Shown: positions 10,977 to 25,800 of the stretch, piece by piece | Numbering within the stretch: position 1 is the first letter of the stretch | How the letters are laid out: each line of letters starts with the position of its first letter | Origin: Typha latifolia | Lineage: Eukaryota; Streptophyta; Magnoliopsida; Poales; Typhaceae | Assembly: GCA_019914945.1 (NCBI GenBank) | Contig: CM034099.1 | Span: 3,720,001 to 3,784,000, forward strand | DNA length: 64,000 nucleotides | Reading direction: 5' to 3' | The notes under the pieces: model-generated | What the model saw: only the letters and a program-made list of their open reading frames with translations | What the model was told of the DNA's origin: nothing | The model's database searches: none | Translations under genes and position numbers: made by a program

Positions 10977-13660
10977 ATGGCGTACGTCGAGCGAGGTATG
11001 GGATTTCTCGAAATTACTGATTTATGTGGAAGATTTTGTCTAGAAATTTATAATCGAACTTAGATCTTTGATGTTGTATGATTCAATCGTAAAATTCGGG
11101 TCGAAGTTTTGTACATCTTAGGTTTTGATGTTTTTTTTTTTTTTTGAGTAATTGTAAGTGAATTTTAATCATTTGTTGGAATTGTGTGCCAGTAGAAAAT
11201 TCTTCGATGGTTAACATTAATGCTCAATTCTTCTTTCTCCTTCATCTTCCTCTCATTTCCGTAACTTCAAATAATTTCTATCACTAGCCTCTATCATAGA
11301 TATTAGTGTGGTAAGCATGACGATTGCCAGTAAATCTATTTAGATGGGGAGCGAAGGTTTTTGATTGAAATATGCATCATTGAGGAATGATTTTCTGTTG
11401 CGCATTTCTTGAGATTGCCAAAGGGATGACGGAAGAAAGATGAACGGATGGAACACAAGGAATCAGGATATTTGTCTAATCGATCCTGTTTCCTTTTTCG
11501 AGTCTTGTTTTTTTTTTTTTTTTTCCCTCCATTAATTCAATCATGGTATGATGGTAATGCATTTTAGACTACAAAAGGCACACGCTCTTATGCTATGAAC
11601 AATTTACAAAAAAATTCTTTGAAAAGTAACCTTTTTTCCTGGCGGTAAAACAGTAATAGTAGGAGTCTGGATATAGGAATCTATACTTGCTTAATGCTTA
11701 TGAATAATTAAGTCACTTAGATAGCTCCTGCTCCCAAGTCATAACCACAGACATAAGGCATCGGTTTTATTCTGTGTATTCAAAATTTTCATCTCACAAT
11801 CATTTGACACATGATTCTTAGGGTGGGGTTGAACATCTTGTAAGAGTAATTTTTTTTGGAACAACTAAATTAGTGTTTCCAAATGAACACTGGAGTTATT
11901 CACATATAATCAAATACTTGCATGTATGCAGACATACGTTAATGCATATCAAGCAAAATATAATATTCTCTCATACTATGTTACAAGGACTTGTTATTTT
12001 CTATTTTCTAAACATATGTGGGAAAATAAGGGAACTTGATAGATATGAATAGTTGTTTCCTTTTCATGTGTTTCCTTTTGTACTCTGTTTTAGTTATCCC
12101 CTCAGGTACAGATACACATTAGGTGTTACCAATATCCAGTTTGGTGCAAGTTACTGTTGTTTAGAAGGAAAGGCGAAGGCAGGTTGAGTTCAGATTCATT
12201 GACTAGTTTAGATATTCTCAATGAACAGAAAGAAACCACGGCATGATGCTGTTGAATAAAGTTGGAATGTATTCAATCAAAACGTCAAATGCTTATTGGA
12301 TCAATGACATTTTAGTGTAATTGGTGCCTGTATACTCATAAAATTATGGCTTTACTGAGGTTATGAATTTGTTGATGATCAATGACTTCTTAATGGATAA
12401 AGGGTAGGATGCATTACTTAGCCTCAACAATTAGGGCAAAAGGATTATTGTATCTAGCTAGTTATTTATTGCCTAGCATGTAAAAGGGCAATTATTTCTT
12501 ACTAAATTATGAATGTATGAGGGATCTTATATTTAAAGGAGACTTGACAGCGACTGTTCTATATGCATGTGTGTATGTGTATGAATATCTGTTCAGGAGT
12601 TAGATTACAAACTTGTTATATGTTATGTGAAATGACAGTGATGATAGCTGGCAGCTTGTTTCATTGTCATTATGTTTGCACTTCTCACCCAAAAGTGCCA
12701 ACTTGTTTCATTTTTGTCCGTATACAACTAGTTGTTTCAGAATAACACTTTTATGGGCTTTTCATTCTGACTTTGAGGCCTGAGAATGAAAATTCCTTCC
12801 AACTGCTATATGTCAGCTCATGTACAAGATATATGTCCCAAGTGCTAGAATCTTAAATTAACATGGTCATTAATTCTGTATTTTACCCAGTATAGTGTAC
12901 AGATCAGGCTTAGGTCCTCTCAGAAAAGCTTCTTTCACGCTACAAAATTTATGCTTTGCTGTTAATTGTTCTTCCTTCCGATGTTATGCTTTATCAGTTT
13001 GGTCAATGTAAGGATTCACGCACTCTTGAAACATGTAACATCGTCATACTACTTTTTAGATGAATGTGCTGAAAGACGCAGCAAGGTTTATCTTCTTTTG
13101 AGTTAACAAGCCCAAGATAACTTAATTCTTGTTTTATTATGTACTGCAGGTGTTGTGAAACCAAAGCGGTCACTATGGCGTTTGAGCATAGTATCTGATT
13201 TCTTTTGGGCTGTTGTGAACTACATTGGATTATTCTTCATCACAATGTTCTCGGTAGGCGGCGCTGTTGTGTAGATTTTTTGTTACAACTTGTTAATCTT
13301 AAAATGCAATTTCCTTATTTAGTATTCCTAAGATCAAGTAGTTACAGACATTTTTTTGTTCTTTAGATGGATAAATCAAATGAGTACAAGAAAGGGTCAG
13401 GTGCTGGTAAGAAATGGGATGGTGGCCCTGGTGGAGGCCCTGGAGGAGGTTACGGAAGAGGTCCGTATGGTGGCGGCGGCGGCGGCGGTAGCGGTCCTCG
13501 TGGACCACGAACATTGGCTGATCTTCGCTCAAACGACCATAGTAAGTTATAAGTTTTCTTAAAAACTTCACTTTTTTGGTTTATGACTCCAGGCAACTAA
13601 TGAGATCATTAATCACGAATTCCAGGTTCTCTTCCTGCTTGTGGATCCTGCTGTGGTTAA
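10977..13660 (+). CDS. Selenoprotein K/G family glycine-rich protein, cysteine form
   Basis: Four exons: 10977-10995, 13150-13253, 13367-13541 and 13626-13660, giving 110 residues. The N-terminal half reads PKRSLWRLSIVSDFFWAVV, then a hydrophobic NYIGLFFITMF segment. This matches the SelK signature (WRLS, DFFW and one transmembrane helix). After it comes a Gly-rich stretch (GGPGGGPGGGYGRGPYGGGG) and a short tail ending LPACGSCCG. Animal SelK is a small ER membrane protein that carries selenocysteine near its C-terminus and takes part in ER-associated degradation and in palmitoylation with DHHC6. Plants have lost selenocysteine insertion, and here the tail carries ordinary Cys codons (TGT, TGC, TGT). 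Exon 1 is only 19 nt and is followed by a 2.15-kb intron. All junctions are GT-AG and in frame. The membrane topology is inferred from the family. Confidence 0.87.
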
Positions 13661-14387
13661 GGACTTTAAGCAGTGTATCCAGTTCAACAGTTATTTTAAG
13701 AAATTAGTTTCTCTTGCTCAAGACTATGTATAAAACGGCTCCCTTTGTGGGACAAATTATTAGTTCACTATATACATAAAGTCATGTTCCAGTAATGGGT
13801 TTGGACAAATGTCATCTTTCTCGCTATTGCACTTACTCGACCTTATTGTGTGCAAAAGATTAAATCCATTGAACCATTGAAATCTATCTTGTGCATAATG
13901 TGGATCCTCTTTGATTCCTGCTTCTGTGATGCTCTATAAGAATAGGCATTCAAGTTTCAGACACCACGTTATGGTTGTATTATACACGAGAGCGAAGTTT
14001 CTCCCTATACGCAGCTTCTTCTGAAAAATCTGATTGCTCGAACAGTTCAACAGTTTTCCAGAATTTAGATAATAATCTTAGATATGAAATAGTAGTGAGA
14101 TTTAACAGTGGAAGCAACTCTGCTTGGAGAAAACCAAGACTTAAACAAGTATCAACTCGACAAAAAGGAGAGCTTGGACCAAAACAATTCAACCATTGGA
14201 AAATGCATATTATGTCATCTATTTTTTAGAGATGACTAGGCTGGACCTTTTCCTCCTACTTCGCTTTCCCCTTGGGATTGACTCGCCTCCCCCTTCGGGG
14301 AGTTTCCTTATTCATTTTCAGCCTACCTCTGCTCATATAATTATCATATTCTTTTCTTTCTTTGAGGAAAACTATTTCTCAAAGTCC
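13661..14387. other. Convergent 3' UTRs of SelK-like and HAK genes
   Basis: The plus-strand SelK-like gene and the minus-strand transporter gene end toward each other. The spacer is non-coding 3' sequence as far as I can see. ORFs at 13975-14229 and 14196-14441 on the plus strand show no family match. Confidence 0.55.
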
Positions 14388-17300
14388 TCAAATCTCATAC
14401 AACATCCCGACCTGCAAAATCTTTCCCGGTGGGATCCGTAGAGTGGCTACGTTCGACCTGAAGTTCTTCTGCAGGAATCTATACAAGTTATCAACCACAA
14501 AGTGTTCAAACCAGCTGTGCTTTTCATCCATCTTTAATATGATCCTCCCTAGCACAAAGATCACACCGCTCCTCAGTGCTGAATGTAGCATCTCAACTTC
14601 TTGCTCATCTGCAGCTATATCTTTCAACGCAGCAATGACTGATTCAGAGTACACATCACCCTCCATGGTATGTTTATCCATATAACCATACTGGACTAGG
14701 CACCTATAAACACCATTTGGACCCAGTTTCGCCACAAGGAACCTTTCATCAGGGAGGACAGATCTCACTGGAAGAATTCTGACAGTGACAAACACCATTA
14801 CTTCGCGAAGACTTCCTATGTGCTGCACATAATGGCGCACAATCGGAGGGATGCCATTCATCAGATCAGTGCAGAAGAAGCATAGCCCTGGCAGGCGAGT
14901 GCTTCTCGTCACTAGTTCGTCGAATTCTTGCCTGCTCATCTTTCTGCTCAATTCAAACTCGCTCTTCTTGCTCCGCCCGTAGGTCCAGGACAGCGTGATT
15001 ATAATGAAGATGGCTGATATCGCGAAAGGAACCCACCCTCCCTGGACTATCTTGTTCAGCAGTGATGTCATATATATACCTTCAATGCCAACAAAGACTA
15101 GGAAGAATAATGCTACGAGGATAATGTTAGTTTGCCAAATAACAACCATTACCACAGTGATTAGGAATGTGGTAATCAACATAACCAATATCACCGCCAC
15201 CCCTGCGTAAACAGAATGCCATTCAAATTAATTAGATACTAGTAACTCGTTATCTTCCTATAAATTTACACCGACTACATATAATTACTTGTCTTGTCTT
15301 CCCTTTTAACAGCATAGCTAATCTTTGTTTGGTATATTCATGAAAGGAATAAGTATCAGCAAGTAAAGAATTCAAGATGCAGCAGATATGCCATAATGAC
15401 ATTGTCTGCAGAAAGGATATTTTGGGCATTAAACCTCTTCTAATTACTTACCAAATGCATGTCCAATCTCTGGGCCACCCCTGAAGCCTACTGTGATTAA
15501 GATGCACACAATCATCAAAAAGTAATTCACTTCAGGAGAGTAGACTTGGCCTTCATGTTTATCCGAGGTGTGTATCATAGTCACGCGTGGAAAACAGCCT
15601 AGCGCGATAGATTGTCTGACGATCGAGAAGCTTGCAGATATCAATGATTGACTAGCAACAATAGCAGCTAAAGTAGATACCACAAACATTGGCCAAAATA
15701 TGGGTTCTGGCACAGAGCTATAGAATGTGGTGCTGAGTTTTTCAGGGTTCTTGATCAGATATGCTGCTTGACCGGCGTAGCCAAGAATAAGTGAGGGATA
15801 AACAACAGTGGAGAAAGCCAACTGTGACAATTTTATTTTTGAAGGTTTAGCTACTTCACTCATCTTTTGGCAAGTTCATTAGACGGAACAAGAGTCAATT
15901 TACCTGAATTCCTTGTTTGTTGAAGTGACCCAAGTCAGCAAACATTGCTTCGGCGCCTAATTGCCAGTTTAAAAATTCTTTAGAAATCTGAATCCTTAGA
16001 TCTTAGATAACCATTGGAGAGGGAAAATGCTGACCTGTTATGCACAGTACAATTGCTCCAAGGAGCTCCCAGCCTTCTTCTTTGTTTCTTGCAAAGAAGT
16101 AATATATGTAATGTGGCGAAAGTGACTTGAGGACTGATGGATCAAACTTCACGATATTGTATAATCCAATCACTGCAATTGCTCCAAACCACACGAGCAT
16201 GATGGGGGAGAAAGTGAAGCCAACTTTACCCGTGCCAAATCTTTCGAAGAGGAAGAGAATGACCAGAATTATCACAGATAAGATAACAACATGGTCTGAA
16301 ACAATCAGGAATCTTTTCGTCAACCACAGATATTTGAGAAAAATAATCTCTTGACAAATTGAAACATTAAGAAGGAATGAGTTCTTGCCTTGCGTTATCT
16401 TTGCGGATCTTGATTGAATTCCTTGGACAGCAGAGAGAACTATATAAATCAAGGAAGAATGAGGATATCATGATCAGAAACAGTGGCATCTCTAGAAGCT
16501 GAAACTTTTACCTTTTATATGTGCTCAGATTATTCATAAGAGAATTGTTATTAGAAAGAGTAAAAAGTGCAATTAGAAACATAGTGTCCTACCTATGAAA
16601 TTTACATTTTGTACTTCCTGCATGTGAACCAAACAGAAAGTAGATAAACTCAAAAAGATAAATACTAATAAATACTAACATAGTTACTATTAAGCTATTG
16701 CTGCATTGACATTACTCTGCTATCTTCCTTGTAACCGGTTATTTTCTTTCCCAATCCACACTTTCATCTAACTTTACCTGTATATATGCATTTATGTTTT
16801 TATACATCTCATTTCCTCATCATAAACTTTTTCTACTCCTATATATCTTAGACTGAATGGGTTAATCTGAGTCCATATCAACCATATAGCTGTCAAGGAT
16901 AGGATATCAGTGTGAAAAATTAAAACATAATACGAGATCAATATGAAAAAATTGAAGTACCTGAGATTGCAGGAGTGAGGGCTCCATCACCTATTAACAT
17001 GCAAGTGCCCAGCAATACTATACAGGTAATCGCAGTTTCCGCTTTCGAGCTTTTTTCCAGAAACTTTTGCGCCTTAGATTGCAGCCCACTCCTTTTACAA
17101 TGGAATTTTAAATTATGATCTGAATCCAACCTCGTAGTTGGCATAACCATCTTCCCCTTGAAATTTATATGTTGTCGAAGGAGCGAGTACAGAGCAAAAG
17201 TCCCACCTGTACTCAATGCCCGGAGTAAGAGAACATGGTAAGCTGGTATAAATACTTGAAGCTAGACAGATATTAATTTGGTTTAAACATCGATACTGAA

Positions 17301-18313
17301 TCAGTTTAACAAGAGAGGCTTGAAAATACCTGACTCTCTTAATGAGCCTAAGTCATAACCGACTTACTTGTGAGATGGTTATATTAAATTAGATCCCTCC
17401 ATTAGGCTACTCCGGTATAAAAAGAGCTCTGATATGGATAAACTAAATAACAAAAGGAATCTTGTTTGCCAATATCTTAACAAAATAACACTAGTTGTTC
17501 AAGATCAATGCTTTAGAGAAGGAAATAAGTTGGCATAGTCATGCCTCAAGCTCAAGGTCCATCTTTTCTTTGGCCTATCTTTGCATTAATCATTGTCAAT
17601 ATTGTTTACATACTTACAAGAGCACCTACATCAATGTCATAAAGTTCATAACTTTAAAGATCCTTAATGCTTTTTAACTAAAATTCAACAAGATAGGAAA
17701 ATTAATGACAATCTATGACCACAAATCTGATCAACTTTATCTGCTTACCATTAGGAGGGCCATGCAAACAATTTCTCATAATGATGAGTCTTCATGAACT
17801 GGGGTATTCTTCATATAACATGCAAGTTAGGAAGATGCAATCCAACAATGGATATATATGATTTACCTTCTCCATGGTCATCGGCGCGCAAGACGATCAA
17901 CACATACTTGATGAGAGCCATAATTGTTAGCGTCCAAAAGATCAAGCTCATTGTACCCAGTATGTCTTTCTCCCCAGGGTTCTTCAAGGTCATGGAAGAG
18001 AAGACGTAGAGCGGCGAAGTCCCGATATCGCCATAGACGACTCCAAGTGATTGATAACCCAACACCAGAGTCTGCATCATAGAAAAGTTCTGCCAAAAGA
18101 ATACATCTCCATGCATCACCTATATGTCAAAGAAGAGCAAGCAAGATAGAAGCACAAGGAATTAAAACAAACAGTTGGTTTGCGTTGCGGCATCTTATAA
18201 GCTGGCCCAAAACTAAGAGTTCGTGGGGCAATGTGCTCTTCTCGGCCTTCTTCGTCATGGATGGTGTCGTCGCCGACTTCCATTGCAGTCTCGCCTCCGG
18301 CCTCCTCCTCCAT
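14388..18313 (-). CDS. HAK: HAK/KUP/KT potassium transporter
   Basis: Eight exons on the minus strand, in order: 18313-18173, 18089-17867, 17206-16961, 16439-16389, 16295-16035, 15956-15904, 15821-15452 and 15202-14388. The total is 2160 nt, or 719 residues. The diagnostic stretches are all present: [25 protein letters not shown], the [18 protein letters not shown] motif, [25 protein letters not shown] and [14 protein letters not shown]. About twelve membrane segments are followed by a soluble C-terminal domain ending VGMLYEI, which resembles the HAK5-containing cluster. The family moves potassium, usually with protons, across plasma or vacuolar membranes. The intron at 16296-16388 begins with GC rather than GT; the frame requires it. 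A leader exon may lie near 18880-18900, with an intron down to about 18340. Substrate affinity and membrane cannot be read from the sequence. Confidence 0.93.
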
Positions 18314-19802
18314 CTCTTTCCTCTTGGCTTCTCTTTAATTTAGAAGATAATAGAGTGCATTAGAATGTACAGTTTTACTAAAAACTCACTCTTCTAAATT
18401 CTAGCTTGTTCAGATGTTACCTTTGTAAGAAAAATACGAGAAATGGGTATAGAAAGAGATTATGCTGTTGGATTTTATAATAAAAAAAAGGAACATTTGT
18501 TTTCTAATAAAGTGTCTATTTTTCGGACAAATGTGGGAATTTATATTGGAGGAAATGTTGACTGCTATGAATGAATAATCATTACGTAATCTATACTTAT
18601 CAGAATAAATTCTAAATCTACCTTGGGTTACAATCACAAACTTGCAACAAGCATTGCAGTCAGAAACAAAAAAGAAAAAAAGAATTGTCTTATGGAAAAC
18701 ACACCTATTAATCAGAACTTACGAGAAATAATTTCAGCATGTATTGTGATAAACAGTTCAATGGAAATTTAAGAGCTCTTCAAAGATTTATATAAAAGAC
18801 ACCAAAATTAGCAGATTAAATCGATGATAGATCGACTGCAGAGTGGGAAAAAAGTGATTGAGATTATGTTACAACCTCTCGATCCGTAGAAGACGATGAT
18901 GACGACAAAGGGTTTTCTCTTTGAGAGAGAATGGATAATTTTGATGATGGTGAACTATGTATGTATAGTGAGGTAAGTAATATAGGTGAGAAGGCCTTAA
19001 AAGTGCGGTGCATGCATGTGTACAAACAAATCGATGGCTAATCGTCGAATACCTCTTAGAATCTCGTAAATTTAGGCAATGTGAAGTTGTGAAACTCCTT
19101 GCCTTACGAGATACCAGGGGGAACGTCGAACTTTACGTCGTCCGAAGTGCCAAATATAGAATCGTATTAGGACTTTCATGCAAATATCATTTTCTTTCAT
19201 GGTGGACTTTCATGCATGCAAAGATGAGCTGATGCTTACGGTAAGATGATAAGAATAATAAAAGCAATTACAGGGTGGAAATAACCAAGTTTACTTTAAT
19301 ATTTGACCATTTCTTTTTATATATATATATATATAGATCACAGTCCTGTATGCTTAAAGGTAAATTAGGCAATCTCGTCAAAAGAATTGCTAACTGGTTT
19401 ACTTCTGACTTAGTTTTGGGATTTTAATGACAAGATATATAACGTATGTCTTGTAGACTAACTTTAGCATTACATAAATCTATTATATCATAAGGAAAAT
19501 TTAAAAAAAAAATGCACTAATAAGATAGTTTCTTCAATATACTCGTTTAGGGCCTCATTTATTAAAATAAATGAGACGGTGTCAGAGAATTAAACCTACG
19601 AACTTTATTACAACGCGATCAAATCCAACCACTAGCTTTTAATATTTGACAAATTACGCCTGCGAAGCGGAGCCTTGGGCTCATTTTCGAACACGTAGAT
19701 GGAGACCGAGTGTTCCACGGCGCCGCTGGTCCCCGCCCTTCCTCTTTTCTCCATTAATCTTACCATCCTTCTCGTTCTCCTCCTACCACTGCAAGCATCG
19801 GC
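18314..19802. other. Divergent promoter region between HAK and AFG1-like genes
   Basis: This region serves both divergent genes. On the minus strand a CT-rich leader near 18875-18925 ends in a plausible donor and could be a non-coding first exon of the transporter. A TA repeat lies at about 19318-19335. From about 19650 GC content rises into the AFG1-like first exon. No separate gene is supported. Confidence 0.5.
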
Positions 19803-22800
19803 ATGAGAGGGGCTACCTCGATCTCGTCGATCCTTTCCCGCAGAGGCGTGGGAGCTCGTCGTCATGGATCTTCCATGCTCCTCCTCGAGAGCGTTACAAT
19901 TAGAGCATCTCCCTCCCGCTTCTACTTCCAATCGCGGTGGATATCTTCGAATCGGCCCCCAGGTAACTCATCCAGTCTCTTCTCTTTTGTTTGATACGAT
20001 CATGCGAGCATCGCGGTGTTTTCGGAGTAATAAATTCGTTGGAGAAAATAGCACTTAACACCCCAATTTTGGACTTATTATTGTTCAGAACCTGCATTTA
20101 GTTTTATCAGCGTTCTCGGCGTGGTGTTCACTGAATCTCGACAAGATTAGCCTTTTCTACTGATTTGTAACTCCTATTTCTTGCTCACTGCGTATGCAAA
20201 TTTGTATGCTCATCAATTCTCATGTGATGTGGTTTTAGACTTTTAGCCATTAAATTTCTTTTAGTTTATTCTTATTTCATTGTTGTTCTATCTGAAGGCC
20301 CACTTGCCCTATATAGGAGAATGGTTAGTCAAGGAAGACTGCAACATGATATCTACCAGGAGAAAGTTGCATCTGAATTAGAAGATTTACTTGGAAAGCT
20401 CGAGCAGTATGAGAAGGAAATGGAGGATTACCATGTATAGTGTTGTTTCTCTCTGTGGCAGATGATTCATTTGCCAAGTATGTAGTTGAGAGATAGCAGA
20501 TTGTTTAATTTGATTTTGCCTTTTTGTTAAGTGCAGGAAATTTTGGCAATTTGGGAGAAGAGTAGAGAGAGTGAGCGTCGCAGACTTCTTTTGGAGGAAG
20601 CTGGGCTTAAACAACAAGATGGTGTCTGGATAGAAGGGAAAAGCCGGAGAAGATTTCTTGACAAGTGGATCTCTCGGTAGGGAAGCCCCACTTACATGAG
20701 TTATTGTTGTGATTTTTCTTTTTGTTGGTAATGTGTCCCGTCTTCCATGTGGATTCTGTTCTTCATCAATAATTGAAGGCCTAAAAGTTGATAGCAGCAG
20801 GAAAAAGCATAGTATTGAAAGGGATAATTGGACTTAAATATAACACGGCAAAGGAAGAATTAACAAATAATAAGGCAGCTATGTACATAACAGACAAACA
20901 AATTTAAAAGACCTTGAGGTGGAAGGATGATGGGTTTGGAGATGTTATATCACCGGTACCTAAATATCATCGATTACTACTTTGACATGGCAAATGCCAT
21001 ATGCTATGCACACACAAACACCTGCGTTTAGTACATAGTAGTCTGTCAGCCCTCCTAGTTCTTCTTATTACACTGCTATCTGCGCCATCCTTATGGTGAA
21101 AGACTATTCTATTTTTCTGTTCGTGTGTATATTTGTGTACATTGTTATCTGCATGGACTGGATAAGCTTATTATCTAAATTTGCTTTCTTTACATATTTA
21201 ATTGCTTGCTTGACCTCTATATGACACTACTACTATTTACTTGATGATGATTTCCTCAATTAGGAGAACACGTGGAAATGTAGAACCTGGTGTTGGGAAA
21301 ATGGTCTCATACCTTAATCGAGAGAAGAAGTTAGACTCAACAGTTGGTTGCCGACCAGTTGCACCTGCTGCGCCAAAAGGAATATATTTATATGGAAACG
21401 TTGGAAGTGGTATATTGTCAAAACATTTGCTCATTCTTTTCCTTGCAAGAAAGAATTTCTAGGATAGTGACTTTCTTTCTTATCCATTCTAAGTTTGGTT
21501 TCTGATGTACTTTCTTTAGCTTCATGGAATATTTTAGTAGACATTCTGAGGATATAAATTTTCTTTAACACTTCTTATACTTCTGTTCTAACTTCTAAGA
21601 ACTTATACTCATGCAGGGAAGACCATGCTAATGGACATGTTTTTCGGTGCTACTGAAGGTATAATTAAGCACAGGAGGAGATTTCATTTTCATGAGGTAA
21701 TTTTGTCACAAGAGGCACCACCTGATTAACTCTCCCTTCATTTGTTTATGCATTCAAATTTCAAAGATTCAAGCATCCATATTACCAGCTTTAGCTATAA
21801 TAAAATGTGAATATTGTTTCTTGTGGGAAAAGTAGAGTATTGCCTATTTGTGCTGCACATAGTTTTAAAAATTACTTGCAAGCTGTCCCTGAAGGCAAAG
21901 TTGACCCTGAAGGGGCCTGCACAAGGCTCCTGCAGGTACTGGGTTGGTGATGGAGTGAATCACATAGCCTTACCAATGGGCTGTTTACATGGATCCAACA
22001 CACCACCAGGGCACTGGAAAGATGCTTGATAGTCATACACTCAGACCTAATGGTGCACCTAAAATAGAAATGCCTTAACTCCACAAGAATACTTCTAACT
22101 CTCTGTCATTGAATAAGGGGAAAAAAGGCTCCCCATTCCAAGCTTTTTTTGTGCCTTCAGGGCAGGAAATGGTCTTAGCAGTACTGCCAAAAGTTTAGAA
22201 GGACCGGAACCAAATAAATAAAAATAGGATAGGTCTCTTAAAGAAAATACAATTATAGTTCCTTCAAAGTTACTCCTACTGCATACTTCAGTAATGTGTT
22301 CTGAGACTTAATTTTCATAATCTTCTTAAATCTGGATCTTTGACTGCAGGCCATGCTTGAGATACATGAACATATGCATGACATATGGAAGAACCAAGTT
22401 GAGGACAACTCCTCCCATACGAGTCTTTTAAATTGGATTGCTAACCTCCCTTTCGATAAAAAGGTTAAAGAATGGTTGATTGGCGAAGAGAGATACAAGC
22501 AAGAGGTGCATAGGAAACACATTCTTCCGGCTGTTGCAGATAAATTTCTTGTTGACAGGCGAGCAGATAAGACTGGGGCAAGCATTCTTTGCTTTGATGA
22601 AATACAGGTACAATGAAGATGAGAATTCTCAATATTCTAGCTGAATCCATGTATATTTAGTGTTCCTTCCAGATGATGCATATGAGATGGTACTTTTTGA
22701 CATGACAGCTCATTTTGTAATTCATGTTTCAGTGATTAATGTTACCGGGATGACCCAGGTTCAGCTCAAGTACTACTTGTTTGCTTTCACAGAGAATCCC

Positions 22801-25800
22801 TTGCTGCATGTTATGTAATTAGTTTTATAGATATTGTTGAATCTCAAACACATTAAAATATCATAAGATGCTTCACTAACAGTGTGCATTTAATCTTCTT
22901 AATCCATTAGTAGATAGTAATAAGAAAACTTAATTTTCTCTGATGCTAATTTATTGACGGAGCTAGATAAGATAATGAATCAGTGGATCTGCTGAATCCC
23001 TTCCTTATACTTTGATCAAGGTCAGGCAGTGGTGATAGTATTTTGTTGCATATTGCTTTATCCTTTTAGATAAAAATATGTTTCTAGAGAAGACTTTCAC
23101 TTGAGTAGATGAAGTCAATTTGATAATTCAGCTATCAACAATAGGTTACGGTTATTTTCATTCTCAAACTATTACACAAGGACTTATGCAAATACTATGT
23201 TTGTTTTATTTACACAGACTGTTGATGTATTTGCTATTGTGGCCTTATCTGGAATTGTGAGCAGATTACTAAGCACTGGAACAGTACTTGTCGCTACCAG
23301 TAATAGAGCGCCTGAGGATTTGAACCAGGTATCTTTTTTTTTCTTTTTTTGGTCTTTGCTTTGTCGCCCTGTTCTTTGTTTGCATATTTTAGGAAATGTG
23401 GGTAATCAATAGTTAATACTTAATAGCACACATGAATACATCATAAATTACATAGTACAATTACAGTTGACCAGATTGGGGTGTTGAGAATGTTTATTTC
23501 ATAGAGACATCTCCAGAGGTGCTACATTGAAATTAAACTTGCAATAGATGTTGCATTCTGTCAATTATTGTTTTGAAATTTTCTGTGCTCCATATTGATA
23601 CTCTAATTCTTCATAGTTTGTATAAACATCTGTTCTTTTTATTTTTTTGGGATGCTATAGGATGGTATGCAGAAGGAGATCTTCACTGAGTTTTTGTCCA
23701 AGTTGGAGAAGAATTGCCAAAAAATTCTTGTTGGAAGTGAAACCGATTACCGCCGCCTAATTCCAGTTAATAATGTGGATCAGGTGTGTCTAGAATTATT
23801 TTAACAAGTCATCGTGGTTATTCAAGATAATTTGTGGCTGTGTCAATGTAAATGAATTTATCATTGTCTTTATTGATTTCTGAGTTTGCATACTCACTAT
23901 TATGTATATCACTTTATAAGCCTGCAGCTTATAGCTGGATGAAGAAAAATCTTCTGCTATCTAATTATTGTGTAGGTTCTTGGGGATTGTGAATTACAGT
24001 TTTTTGTGACCTCGCATGAGTTATTGGACTTCGAATATTGGATTCTGTATATCTATATGGTTCACACTTCACAGATACGTGTATATTTATTTGTTAAGTT
24101 GCACCATTTAGAAACCTCAGAGTTACTTCCACTCAGAGTGAAACAGATCTTTGCTTGAAGAATTACATATGCCATATCAAAGTGCAAGTGGAAATCTAGT
24201 TGATTGGGTTAGTGGTAGAAACTGTCAAAAATCTGTACAGGCTGATTATTACGATAGCCGTCCTTAAACCAGAAAATATTTAGAATAAAGTTTTGAACTA
24301 TATTAGTGCTGATTTACTATGGATTACCTAGTCGTCTAACTTATATAGTGAACAGGACTACTACCTTGCAAATATTATTATGTTACTCTCATGACTATAA
24401 TGGTGCATGAAAGGTGTAAACCATTATAATCTGTATGAAAAATCTTATAACTACAATAATAGCAGTCAATTCATATGCCATTGTTATCATAAGAATTGTG
24501 CCTCAAGGAACATCTACATAGTTAGACCTGAATTAACTCTATTTTCTGACTACTTTGACTGCAGATTCACTACTTTTGGCCTTCCAATTCTGATGCTCAC
24601 AGAGAATATGAGTTAATGTGGAAGGAAACAACCAACAAAGCTGGAGGAAGTATAACCTCGATCACCATTCCTGTTATGTTTGGCAGGTGTGTTTGTACTT
24701 GACTTTCTTTAAATAAATACGCTGCCAGTTAATGTTCAGATTATTATTTTTAACAGGGCTCTGGAGGTTCCCGAAAGCTGTAATGGAGTAGCAAGATTTC
24801 ACTTTGAATATCTATGTGGCCGCCCGGTAATAGACTTGCTTCCATCATACACAGATAGATGATAGATCTATCTTTAAATTTGGATAAATTTTAGGCATCT
24901 ACACTAGTATGACATATAGAATTGAGCTATTATCCAGGCAGGATTCAGACCTCAATCCTGATGGCTCAAAATTGGCGATGGACGTATGGTCTTACTCTTA
25001 CCTATGCATCAAGTGATGCATATAGGAATTATGGCAATAAAATTATTTGCTTCGAAAGTATATGATAAGAAACCTGAATTAGGGATCCAATCTTTTGAGT
25101 TTGATAGAGATGTGTTGAAGTACCTTTTATGTAAAATTTCAATGTTTTGGTCTTTTGGATGCTCGTAATCATATAGTGTGTCATTCAATTCTTTTACGTA
25201 TCTCATTATAATTTACCTGTTATTATGAATTTTTTGTACCTAACAACTATGCTATCATTCTTTCTTGGGATATTCTATTTTTCAAGACAGTAGTTAAGTA
25301 AATCAATCATTGACAACAAAGCTATTTGATGAAGAACTGATTATGGATTTACACTGTGGAAAGGTTATTATAGGATAAAGAACCAAGAGTGGCTATTTAG
25401 TCAGCAATGATGAAGAACAATGCTAATGATGCATTAAAGGTGGGGGAGAAAAAATATTCCCTGTAATTTTCAAGATATATTGGTGAATTCCTTGGGCGAT
25501 AGACCATCCTAATGATTTAAGTAGCTATGTTGTTGAACTCTGATATATTCACAAAATCTGGATATCTGGCCAGAGGCCTCTTGATGCATACTGCATACTA
25601 CATGAAGGTTCAGCTTTTTCATGTTGCTGCTTCATGAGACTAAGGTTGGAGGCAAATAAGAATTATGTAAAAGGAAAGAAGAGAAGAAAATTTTGTTTCA
25701 ACAAAGACTATGGTGATGCTATTTTATTTGGCTGACGTGATAGATGATCTTTAGCGATGAGTTCTTGAAGCAAATTTATCTAGCTACCAGAACAAGGTCT

